Origin: DUPU01 sp050952465
GTDB taxonomy: Bacteria > Bacillota > Dehalobacteriia > Dehalobacteriales > Dehalobacteriaceae
Assembly (NCBI GenBank): GCA_050952465.1
Contig: JBMNKZ010000002.1
Coordinates: 248,001 to 312,000, forward strand
Direction of reading: 5' to 3'
DNA: 64,000 nucleotides
Below the pieces are notes generated by a model. It was not told the DNA's origin. It did not search any database and worked only from the letters and a program-made list of their open reading frames with translations. Of this stretch, positions 53,434 through 61,676 are shown one piece after another; position 1 is the first letter of the stretch; the number at the start of each line of letters is the position of its first letter. The translations under genes were made by a program, and so were the position numbers.

Positions 53434-55470
53434 TTATTCTTTCCGGAGTACCAGCCTAACGTCTCCCACCAATACGCCCTTAGGGAAAACGAATACCGGA
53501 TTCAAATCAGCTTCCTCGATATTTGGGTAAAGGAAAGGAAGTTTTGAAAAGTTCACAATTGCCTCGGCTAAAGCATCCAGATCTGCCGGTTCTTGTCCCC
53601 GAATACCTTTGAGGATGGGATAGGTACGGATACTTCTGATCATTTCCTCTGCTCCCTTACGATCAACAGGAGCCACCCGAAGGACAATATCTTTTAAAAC
53701 CTCAGTATAGATCCCCCCTAAACCAAAGGCGATGACCGGACCAAACTGCACATCCCGGGTTAAGCCAAGAATCACTTCTCGGCCACCTTTTAACATGGGG
53801 TATATTACCACACCTCGGAAATCACGGCCATCTGCGGCATGTTTAATCTGGTCAAAGGCTTTTTCTGCCTCTTCGTCCCCATCTATATTTAAAACTACAC
53901 CACCACAATCTGACTTGTGAAGAATCTCAGGAGAAACAACTTTCATCACAACCGGATAGCCCAAACTATTACAGGCCGTAACTGCCTCCTGCCGAGTAGC
54001 GGCAAAACGAAACTCAGGTACAGAAATACCGTTTTTCCTTAGTAATGCCATTCCGTCCGGTTCCAGTAAGGAACCATCCCCGGAAAGATAACCTACCTCC
54101 TGAGGAAAATACTCTGATAAATTGGAACTAGCTTTTAAATATTTATAATATTCCGTCATCCGAGCCAGTACCTTCACTGCCCGTTCTCCACTGACGAAAT
54201 TAGGTAGATTGTGTTCTTTTAAAACTTCTATACTTTCTTTTACATCAGAGCCTACTTGGATAGTGGAAACAATAGGCTTTTTTGTAACCTTTGCCGCTTC
54301 TATAATACCATTTGCAATAGGCATCGCTTCTAAGTATGGAGTACCAATGTATAATGCTAAGGCAGCATCATATTCTGTTAGTGCCTCCTTTAAAACCTCC
54401 CGGTATTCTTCCCCGGTACCTTCTACTGTTATATCAATCGGATTTTTAATTCCAGCGTGGGGTGGAAGTATTCCTTTAAAAGCTGCAATTAACTCCGGAC
54501 TAGGCTCAGCTACATCCAAACCTACCTCTTCCGCCTTATCGGCCGCCATTACCCCTGGGCCACCAGAATTGGTAACTATAGCTAGGCGACAGCCGGTAAC
54601 AGGAGGGAGGCAGGAAAATCCTTTGCATAGGTCAAACATATCCTCAATAGTTTCTACCCGCAAAGCACCACATTCCCGTAAAGCGGCATCGTATACCTTG
54701 TCTGCGCCGGCCATAGAACCCGTATGTGAGAGAGTGGCCCTCTGACCTGTACTTGTGCGTCCGGATTTAATTACTACCACCGGTTTAACCCGCGTTACCT
54801 CCTTTAAGACCTGCATAAATTTCCGGCCATTCTTAATGTTTTCCAGATACATGGCAATGACCTTCGTCTCCGGGTCGTCCTTTAAATATCTAAGAAATTC
54901 TAATTCATTGAGATCATTACCATTACCATAACTGATGAATTTAGATATCCCCAATCCTTGTTCTTCGGCCCAGGCCATAATGGTACCACCCACGGCCCCA
55001 CTTTGAGAAATCAAAGCTGTATTTCCTTTAGGAGGAGCCGCTTCTAAAGTAGCTAAAAGTTGACTGTGGGTATTTACTAACCCGGCACAATTTGGCCCGG
55101 TAAACCTTATACCATACTTTTCTGCCACTCGCTTTATCTCTTCTTCTCCGACAGCGTTCCCTGCTTCGGAAAAACCGGAGGTAATAATGATGGCCGCTTT
55201 AACTCCCTTCTTACCACAGTCCTCTAAAACATCTTTTACGGTAACAGCCGGTGAGGCAATCACCACTAAATCTAAAGGCTCAGTAATATCCTGCGCAGAA
55301 GCAAAACCAGGCACCTGCCCTACCCCTTTGGCCTTGGGATTTAAGGCATAAATTTTCTCAAATCCTCCTTCCACCAGGCGATTAATCAACACATTACCAA
55401 GTTTTCCTGGAGTAACCGAACCGGCCACAGCTACTCCACGGGGATTAAAAAGAGCTTGAAAACTCATCAT
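53434..55470 (-). CDS. Acyl-CoA (acetate-CoA) ligase, ADP-forming, fused alpha-beta form
   Basis: A 678-residue fusion. The N-terminal CoA-binding Rossmann domain (NPRGVAVAGSVTPGKLGNVLINRL) is followed by the succinyl-CoA-ligase-like domains, with the phospho-His motif QRATLSHTGSMAG, and a C-terminal ATP-grasp domain (GLLRKNGISVPEF-like DGMALLRKNGISVPEF; YPVVMKVVSPEILHKSDCGGVVLN). It converts acyl-CoA, ADP and phosphate to the acid, CoA and ATP. It lies 29 bp downstream of iorB, supplying the energy-conserving step of amino-acid fermentation. Confidence 0.93.
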   Translation of the reverse strand: MMSFQALFNPRGVAVAGSVTPGKLGNVLINRLVEGGFEKIYALNPKAKGVGQVPGFASAQDITEPLDLVVIASPAVTVKDVLEDCGKKGVKAAIIITSGFSEAGNAVGEEEIKRVAEKYGIRFTGPNCAGLVNTHSQLLATLEAAPPKGNTALISQSGAVGGTIMAWAEEQGLGISKFISYGNGNDLNELEFLRYLKDDPETKVIAMYLENIKNGRKFMQVLKEVTRVKPVVVIKSGRTSTGQRATLSHTGSMAGADKVYDAALRECGALRVETIEDMFDLCKGFSCLPPVTGCRLAIVTNSGGPGVMAADKAEEVGLDVAEPSPELIAAFKGILPPHAGIKNPIDITVEGTGEEYREVLKEALTEYDAALALYIGTPYLEAMPIANGIIEAAKVTKKPIVSTIQVGSDVKESIEVLKEHNLPNFVSGERAVKVLARMTEYYKYLKASSNLSEYFPQEVGYLSGDGSLLEPDGMALLRKNGISVPEFRFAATRQEAVTACNSLGYPVVMKVVSPEILHKSDCGGVVLNIDGDEEAEKAFDQIKHAADGRDFRGVVIYPMLKGGREVILGLTRDVQFGPVIAFGLGGIYTEVLKDIVLRVAPVDRKGAEEMIRSIRTYPILKGIRGQEPADLDALAEAIVNFSKLPFLYPNIEEADLNPVFVFPKGVLVGDVRLVLRKE

Positions 55471-55499
55471 ATCACTCCTTCCCTATAATTACAGGATAA

Positions 55500-56105
55500 T
55501 TACCTGGATACTTCTGCATTATATCCAGCCTTGAAGGCAAAAATATTTTCTTCCGCTCCTTTAGGCCAGCGTTCTTTAATGGCGGAAATCATTTCTTCCT
55601 CACTAAAAATCTCTTTCAATCCGGTCTGCGCTAGGGTGGCACCTAAAACATAGATATTTTCCCGCACTTTTCTTCCCTGATACTCTGGAAGTCTACCTGG
55701 ATCCAAATAAGCTACCTTTCCCTTAATCTTATCTACCTCTCCCCATACATCTTCTACGCTGGGATAGGGGGCTTTCCCCAGCATTACTGCTGTAGGTGCC
55801 CAAACAGAACCATAAATAAGGAAATCAGCACCCTCTTTAGCATAACGTAAAGCTTTTAATGTTTCCGATAATTCCATGGAAATAACCAAATCCGCACCTT
55901 GATTGGGAATGCTGGGGCCAACATTTTCCCGGCCTAGTCTTAATTGGGCTTTGACAAACCCTCCCCTTTGAGACATGCCTTTAGTGGGATAGAAATTAGC
56001 AGAAATACCTTTTTTAAAGGCCGCTTCGGTAATTAATTCACCAATGGTTAAAACACCCTGTCCGCCTACACCTACAATATAAATATCATATGAATTATTA
56101 TTCAT
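55500..56105 (-). CDS. iorB: Indolepyruvate:ferredoxin oxidoreductase beta subunit
   Basis: A 201-residue subunit of the 2-oxoacid oxidoreductase gamma/beta type, with N-terminal VGVGGQGVLTIGELITEAAF, the KGMSQRGGFVKAQLRLG motif and a C-terminal AFKAGYNAEV. It pairs with IorA to oxidise aryl pyruvates to aryl-acetyl-CoA, reducing ferredoxin. It begins directly at the end of iorA, so the genes are co-translated. Confidence 0.94.
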   Translation of the reverse strand: MNNNSYDIYIVGVGGQGVLTIGELITEAAFKKGISANFYPTKGMSQRGGFVKAQLRLGRENVGPSIPNQGADLVISMELSETLKALRYAKEGADFLIYGSVWAPTAVMLGKAPYPSVEDVWGEVDKIKGKVAYLDPGRLPEYQGRKVRENIYVLGATLAQTGLKEIFSEEEMISAIKERWPKGAEENIFAFKAGYNAEVSR

Positions 56106-57980
56106 TTATTTGACCTCCCTTACAATAGCCGATCTATTACACACCTGAGCACAGAGCCCGCAGCCGTTACACTGGGCATGATCAATAATGATAGATTCTT
56201 CTCCTAGAGTGATGGCTGGGCAACCGGTAATGTTGATACAAAGTTTGCAGGTGTTACATTTTTCTTGATCCACAGAAATATTGGAATATTTAACTTTCCG
56301 TCGATTAGCCTGAATAGCACACTCCCGACGGGGCATGACCACTTTTACTCCCGGCATTGTAAGAGCTTTTTCTATGGCTTCAGTTGTTGCTTTATAATCA
56401 TAAGGGTCAACAACAAAAAGATTTTTTACTCCCAGTCCTGATACCACTTTGGCTAAATCTAACTGCTGATAGCCAGGCTTTTGGAAATCACTATTGGTGC
56501 CGGGGTTAACTTGCATTCCAGTCATAGCTGTCCAGCCATTATCCATAATAATCACGGTCAGGTTAATTCCGTGCTGAATTGCATTAATCAAACCGGGAAT
56601 TCCGGCATGGAAAAAGGTGGAGTCACCAATGGTGGCAATCACCGGGGTTTCAAGCCCGCTGTATACAAAACCCTGCGCCAAAGGTATACTTGCCCCCATA
56701 GCAACTTCCGTCCATAAAGTGTGGAAAGGAGCGTTAATTCCTAAAATAGTACAACCTATATCTCCAGTCACCATAACTTCTTCTTTTTTTAATTTCAGGT
56801 TTTTAATGGCTTTATTAATGGACATAAATGTTCCCCGGTGAGGACATCCGGCACAGGTAGTAATGGGACGAGCGGCAGCCTTTTTCTCTGCTTCCCCAAA
56901 ATCCCTGACTAAACCTTCCGGTATGGGATGACCCAGAGCACTAAATAATCCCTTGGCTACATGGGTGGCATCATAACTACCGATACGGCTTAAGGTACCG
57001 TCCTCTTTCCCTACTATTTTCACTTTTAGCCCCTTCTTATAGGCCGCTAAATAAACAGCTTTTTCCAAATGAGGCTCCAGTTCTTCCAATACTAATACAG
57101 TATCACAATGATCAAGGACAGCACCCACTTCTTTTGCTGGGAAAGGTACGGTATTTACTAACTTAAGAGTGGATATATCTTCTGATTTTAAATTTAAGGC
57201 GAATTTGTTGGCGATCTCCAGCCCTTCCTCCAGGTAACCGTTGACCACCCCTACGCTGATGATCCCTAAACCGCCTTTTTTTGGTGCTAGGTTAAGTTTA
57301 TTTAAACCTTTTTCTTCAATGACTTTACCGGCTTTGGCCAGGCTTTCAATTAATTCACGATGCTGATCCATACAGATAGCCGCTCCGGCCTTGGTATATT
57401 TGCTGATGTTCTTCTCGAAAAGAGGTTTCGGGCCGTCTGGGAGTACTCTTTCTTCCACATCTACCACTCCATGGGACTGAGACACATTGGTCACGGAACG
57501 AACAAATACAGGAGATTTAATAGCTTCAGATAGTTCAAAAGCAAATTTGGTTAATTCGTAAGATTCCTCAACAGAGCCAGGTTCTAACATAGGCATATCC
57601 GACATTAGGGCAAATCCCCTGGAATCCTGTTCCGCCATTCCGGTGGTTACCCCCGGGTCGTCGGTGACATATATCACTAGGCCCCCGGTACATCCAGAAT
57701 ATGCCACCCCAATCACTGAATCATAAGCCACATTCAGGCCCGACATTTTCATGGTGCACATTGCTCTATGCCCAGCCCAGGCAGCAGCAGCAGCTACTTC
57801 AAAAGCTACTTTTTCGTTGGTGCTCCACTCTACTTCTGTACCTTCCAAGTTCTTCATTTTTAACAAGCCCATAATCACTTCTGAGGACGGAGTTCCTGGA
57901 TAGCCAGTTACTACTTTTACTCCCGCCCGTAAGGCAGCTAAGGCTACTGCCTCATTAGCATGTACCATTTTCTTTGTCAT
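56106..57980 (-). CDS. iorA: Indolepyruvate:ferredoxin oxidoreductase alpha subunit
   Basis: 624 residues. The N-terminal pyrimidine domain (NEAVALAALRAGVKVVTGYPGTPSSEV) is followed by the TPP-binding domain (IGDSTFFHAGIPGLINAI ... IIMDNGWTAMTG). The last about 50 residues hold two 4Fe-4S motifs (CNTCKLCINITGCPAI and CNGCGLCAQVCNRSAI). Gene order is iorA-iorB-ADP-forming acyl-CoA synthetase-aminotransferase. This is the oxidative arm of amino-acid fermentation, giving reduced ferredoxin and acyl-CoA. ATG 57980 follows AGGAGGAA. Confidence 0.95.
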   Translation of the reverse strand: MTKKMVHANEAVALAALRAGVKVVTGYPGTPSSEVIMGLLKMKNLEGTEVEWSTNEKVAFEVAAAAAWAGHRAMCTMKMSGLNVAYDSVIGVAYSGCTGGLVIYVTDDPGVTTGMAEQDSRGFALMSDMPMLEPGSVEESYELTKFAFELSEAIKSPVFVRSVTNVSQSHGVVDVEERVLPDGPKPLFEKNISKYTKAGAAICMDQHRELIESLAKAGKVIEEKGLNKLNLAPKKGGLGIISVGVVNGYLEEGLEIANKFALNLKSEDISTLKLVNTVPFPAKEVGAVLDHCDTVLVLEELEPHLEKAVYLAAYKKGLKVKIVGKEDGTLSRIGSYDATHVAKGLFSALGHPIPEGLVRDFGEAEKKAAARPITTCAGCPHRGTFMSINKAIKNLKLKKEEVMVTGDIGCTILGINAPFHTLWTEVAMGASIPLAQGFVYSGLETPVIATIGDSTFFHAGIPGLINAIQHGINLTVIIMDNGWTAMTGMQVNPGTNSDFQKPGYQQLDLAKVVSGLGVKNLFVVDPYDYKATTEAIEKALTMPGVKVVMPRRECAIQANRRKVKYSNISVDQEKCNTCKLCINITGCPAITLGEESIIIDHAQCNGCGLCAQVCNRSAIVREVK

Positions 57981-58044
57981 AGATATTCCTCCTGCTTTAA
58001 TCCTACTTTAATTTCTTTAATGTATTAACGTGCCATTAGTATCC

Positions 58045-58092
58045 TAAAAATAAAGCAAGGTTTCTCACTAGGGTAACCCTAGATAAGAAACC
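58045..58092 (-). promoter_or_regulatory. Terminator-like hairpin in the iorA leader (possible attenuator)
   Basis: GGTTTCT...CTAGGG pairs with CCCTAG...AGAAACC (58059-58092) and is followed on the minus strand by TTGCTTTATTTTTAG. It lies about 80 bp before the iorA start, downstream of likely promoter strings. Confidence 0.5.
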
Positions 58093-58284
58093 AGCATGGT
58101 TTTTAATAATTTAATTTTTCCTAACCTGCTTTTGCGTTAGAAATTGAAACATTATATAATTCGACCAATATTGTATAATTCCTTCTACTCTTAAAAAATA
58201 TTTAACTCATTTGTATACTTATCACATTCATAACTTAAGCTAACGTATAAGTACGTATATTTTTTTAAATGCACTAAAAATTCA

Positions 58285-58351
58285 AAAATTATAGAGGGGA
58301 TCACTGTAACATATATAGATAAGGCTTATCGTCTAAACAACTGATCCCCTC
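58285..58351 (-). terminator. Terminator downstream of the NhaC gene
   Basis: GAGGGGATCA (58294-58303) pairs with TGATCCCCTC (58342-58351) and encloses a GATAAG/CTTATC inner stem; TATAATTTTTG follows on the minus strand. Confidence 0.75.
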
Positions 58352-58371
58352 CAAATTTCTAAAAGTACTTC

Positions 58372-59970
58372 CTAAATACTTTGTCCAGGATTAATTGGGC
58401 TTTCATTTATTTCAATTATATCAGAAACCCCAAGGGATTTTTCATCAGTCTTTTTACCTACGAGCCGTATAACAACCCACGATACAACTAATCCTGCGGG
58501 AATGGTTAGCCATGGAGACACACCGTAACCAGCTGGGATAAAACCAACAACACCAGAAATAGCAGCTGCAGTTAAAGCATAAGGAATTTGTGTTGCCACG
58601 TGATCCAGGTGGTCAGCGGCTGCAGCCATCGATGACAAAACAACACTTTCTGAAATAGGTGAACAGTGATCGCCAAAAGTTGCTCCAGTCAAAACTGCAC
58701 CAAGGGTAGCAATCATAGAAGCATCTATTGCTTGAGCTGCCGGTAAAGCAAGAGGCAGCACTAAAGCCATAGTTCCCCAAGAAGTTCCTGTAGCAAAAGC
58801 AATTAAACAAGCTAAAATAAAAGTAGCAAAAGGCAAAAATCCTGGAGGAAAATTCATAGCTACTAATGCCTGTACCAAATATTTTGCCGTACCTAATTCT
58901 TTACAAACAGCGGCAACAGCCCAGGCGAGAACGATAAAAGCAATAGTAAAAACAATCGCTTTTAAACCATTGGTCCAAGCATCCGTAATTTGATCTATTG
59001 TGAGAATCTTTTGGACCAATAACATAATAGCAGAAATTCCAGTAGCAACTACACAAGCAACCACCAATGCAGCTAAAACATCTGCTGCACCCATAATTTC
59101 TGCGATTCCTCCAGCTTCAGCTCCGCCCCCACTTACATAAAATCCAATAACTGCCGTGATAAAAAAGCAAATAATTGGGACAAAGAAGTTTGAAGCCCGA
59201 AGTGGAATTCCCGGAGGGGGAGAAAATTCTGCTTCCGAAATACCGGCCATAGGAGTAGCACCATCTCTAATGACTTTTCCGGTTGTTAAAGCTCTTTTTT
59301 CCGCATGATACATCGGTCCGAAATCCCTACGCTGCAGGGCAATCATAAATACAAAAGCGACACTGAAAATACAATAAAATCTAAAAGGAATTGACTGTAA
59401 AAAAACCATGTATGCGCTGGAGGTAATACCAATGGTCGCTATTACCTCCCCAATAACGCCTACTTCAAAGGCAGTCCAGTTGGAAATCGGAGCAGTTGCC
59501 GAAACTCCTGCACCTGCACTGTCAACTATGTAACTTAGTTTTTCTCTGGATATTCTAAGTTTATCAGTAAGTGGTCTCATTACGGAACCTGAAAGAACAA
59601 TACTTGTGTAATCATCGAAAAATAGCAATATACTTAATAATGCTGTAGTTAATTGGCCTCGTTTACCATTATTAACTTTTTTAATTACTAGATTTACTAA
59701 ACCCTGAGCCCCTCCAGATTTACTAAGGATGCCGATTAGGCCTCCGAGGAGTAAGGTAAATATTACAATTCCAGCATTCCATTCACTAGCAAGTGTAGAA
59801 ATAGAAAGTTTAATTGTTTTAACAAATCCCATAATTGGATTAAAATTAGACAAAACTAACGCACCGGAAAAAACTCCAACAAACAAAGAAATAATTAACT
59901 GTCTGCTTACAATACACAAACCAATAGCAACCAGCGGTGGCAATATGGAAAGCAGGCCATAGTGCTCCAT
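58372..59970 (-). CDS. NhaC-family Na+/H+ antiporter
   Basis: 532 residues from ATG 59970 with GGAGGT seven bases upstream; the ATG at 59988 precedes that site. NhaC family marks are FFDDYTSIVLSGSVMRPLTDKLRISREKLSYIVDSAGAGVSATAPISNWTAFEVG (several motifs in one run, residues about 120-175), TFGDHCSPISESVVLSS near the C-terminus, and about 11-12 membrane helices. It exchanges Na+ for H+ or an amino-acid product pair. Monocistronic, with its own promoter and terminator. Confidence 0.9.
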   Translation of the reverse strand: MEHYGLLSILPPLVAIGLCIVSRQLIISLFVGVFSGALVLSNFNPIMGFVKTIKLSISTLASEWNAGIVIFTLLLGGLIGILSKSGGAQGLVNLVIKKVNNGKRGQLTTALLSILLFFDDYTSIVLSGSVMRPLTDKLRISREKLSYIVDSAGAGVSATAPISNWTAFEVGVIGEVIATIGITSSAYMVFLQSIPFRFYCIFSVAFVFMIALQRRDFGPMYHAEKRALTTGKVIRDGATPMAGISEAEFSPPPGIPLRASNFFVPIICFFITAVIGFYVSGGGAEAGGIAEIMGAADVLAALVVACVVATGISAIMLLVQKILTIDQITDAWTNGLKAIVFTIAFIVLAWAVAAVCKELGTAKYLVQALVAMNFPPGFLPFATFILACLIAFATGTSWGTMALVLPLALPAAQAIDASMIATLGAVLTGATFGDHCSPISESVVLSSMAAAADHLDHVATQIPYALTAAAISGVVGFIPAGYGVSPWLTIPAGLVVSWVVIRLVGKKTDEKSLGVSDIIEINESPINPGQSI

Positions 59971-60316
59971 AAAACAACCTCCATTCATATTTTACTTTAC
60001 AATACCCTTGTTTAATCTGCGTTTTTGTCATTTAACCAAATATCGAGGCCTTACTTTCCCAATTTCAACTCATACACATCACCTCACTTCATTCACTTCT
60101 TAATATATAAACTTTTTTCAATTGATCATTAATATAGCTATTACTTAATATATGTAATTAATTATTTTATGTTTACTAAAATTATCAGCTTATACTTATG
60201 TGTCCCAAAATATATTTAAGTACCCCTTAATTCAATTATACAACTAATATTATGAGATGCAATATTTTTGACAATTTAAAATATTAAAATTTATTTACCT
60301 TTTTACTTTTGTCGAT
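59971..60316 (-). promoter_or_regulatory. AT-rich leader of the NhaC gene with a sigma-A promoter
   Basis: On the minus strand TTGCAT (60257-60262), 16 nt and a perfect TATAAT (60235-60240) give a good promoter about 265 bp before the start. The long leader contains a tiny ribosome-site-preceded ATG-AGT-TGA and no other gene. Confidence 0.5.
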
Positions 60317-60787
60317 TCATACAGCTTCTTTCAGCAATCTTTCAATGGCATTTAATATATTTTCATAGCCAGTACATCGGCAAAGATGCCCAGAAATCAT
60401 CCTGCGTAACTCATCTCGCGTATAGTTTTTGCCACTTCCTACAATCTCTACCGCGCTCATGATCAGACCTGGCGTACAGAATCCGCATTGAATGGCAGCT
60501 TCCTCAATGAAAGCGCGCTGGACCGGGTGCAATTCACCGGAATCCTGCTGCAAGCCTTCAACTGTCAGGATATGCTTACCTTCCGCCCATGTCGCTAAAT
60601 AAATGCAGCTATTCATCGCAATACCGTCGATTAGCACGGTACAAGCACCACATTCACCAACGCCGCATCCCTTTTTTACACTGGTCAAACCCAAACGGTT
60701 ACGGAGCATATCCGCCAGTGATTCTCTGATATCTACAGCCAATTCCTCCTTTTTCCCATTGACAAACAGGTGCACAATACTCATCAT
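60317..60787 (-). CDS. Molybdenum hydroxylase small subunit, two 2Fe-2S clusters (XdhC/CoxS type)
   Basis: 156 residues, normal length. The plant-type 2Fe-2S motif C41-GVGE-C46-GA-C49 with C61 is followed by the second all-helical cluster domain (QCGFCTPGLIMSA and GHLCRCTGYENI). It carries electrons from the molybdenum site to FAD. The ATG overlaps the FAD-subunit stop, so the genes are coupled. Subunit order in the operon is large-FAD-small. Confidence 0.95.
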   Translation of the reverse strand: MMSIVHLFVNGKKEELAVDIRESLADMLRNRLGLTSVKKGCGVGECGACTVLIDGIAMNSCIYLATWAEGKHILTVEGLQQDSGELHPVQRAFIEEAAIQCGFCTPGLIMSAVEIVGSGKNYTRDELRRMISGHLCRCTGYENILNAIERLLKEAV

Positions 60788-61662
60788 TGACGCTCAACTC
60801 CTTCCAACAATGCGCACTCCATGGCCTGCCGAAAAGTCTCCCCGGCTACATGCAAACGAAAAGTTCGCGAAGCTCGCCAAGAGTCACGTGGGGTGATCTC
60901 CTTACGTAACATATCTGGCCCAATTCTAAGTGCCTCCTGTATCGATAAACCAATCAAAGCTTTCTCTGTATTTGACGCCCGCATAGGAACTGGCCCGGCT
61001 ACACCTAAAGCAATTCGAATATCTTCAATGTACTGACCTTTGACATCTATTTTGAGTAGTACAGCACAGCCCAGTACCGCGATATCCATGGCATTTCGCA
61101 TGGCATATTTGATATACTTGCCATGATAACCCTGGTAATCAGTTGACTTTATGGTAATGGCCGTTAATAGCTCGCCCTGAGAAAGAGCCACTTTTCCCGC
61201 ACCCAGATAGAACTGTGCTATAGGCAATACCCTGTCTCCGGTGGATGAAGTCAGGGTTAGCTCGGCATTAAGCGTTAATAAGGTTGAAGCAGTATCGGCA
61301 CTAGTCACACCATTGCAGATATTCCCCCCCACCGTACCGGCGGCACGAATCTGCGGGCCGCCTACCGTGCCAGCAGCACCGGCTAAAACCGGGATATATT
61401 TCAGAATTAACCCATTCTCCTCTAATTCCCGAAAGGTGGTCAGCGGCCCTATTACGATATCACCATTTTCCGTCATGTGTACACCCTTCAATTCTTTTAT
61501 TCCATTAATGCTAACCAGATGGCAGCCTGCCAATTTTCCTTCCCTCACTTTGATCAAGATATCCGTTCCTCCAGCGATCACAATGGCAGCGGGATCAGCC
61601 TCCAGATAAGCAATCGCCTGTTCCACGCTATATGCTAAGTCATTTTGTGTAATATCGAACAT
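60784..61662 (-). CDS. Molybdenum hydroxylase FAD-binding subunit (XdhB/CoxM type)
   Basis: 292 residues with the VAO-type FAD motifs AIVIAGGTDILIKVREG and AGTVGGPQIRAAGTVGGNICNGVTSADTASTLL, including the TVGGNICNG loop that holds the flavin. It sits 14 bp after the large-subunit gene. The enzyme could be a xanthine dehydrogenase or another N-heterocycle hydroxylase. Confidence 0.93.
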   Translation of the reverse strand: MFDITQNDLAYSVEQAIAYLEADPAAIVIAGGTDILIKVREGKLAGCHLVSINGIKELKGVHMTENGDIVIGPLTTFRELEENGLILKYIPVLAGAAGTVGGPQIRAAGTVGGNICNGVTSADTASTLLTLNAELTLTSSTGDRVLPIAQFYLGAGKVALSQGELLTAITIKSTDYQGYHGKYIKYAMRNAMDIAVLGCAVLLKIDVKGQYIEDIRIALGVAGPVPMRASNTEKALIGLSIQEALRIGPDMLRKEITPRDSWRASRTFRLHVAGETFRQAMECALLEGVERQ

Positions 61663-61676
61663 CGATCACGCCCCCT

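Larger units (their letters stand above)
57981..58371 (-). other. Leader and promoter region of the iorA operon, with the terminator of the NhaC gene
   Basis: About 390 bp without a gene; the two hairpins are listed separately. Several TATAAT-like strings near 58145-58180 could be the promoter. Confidence 0.55.
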
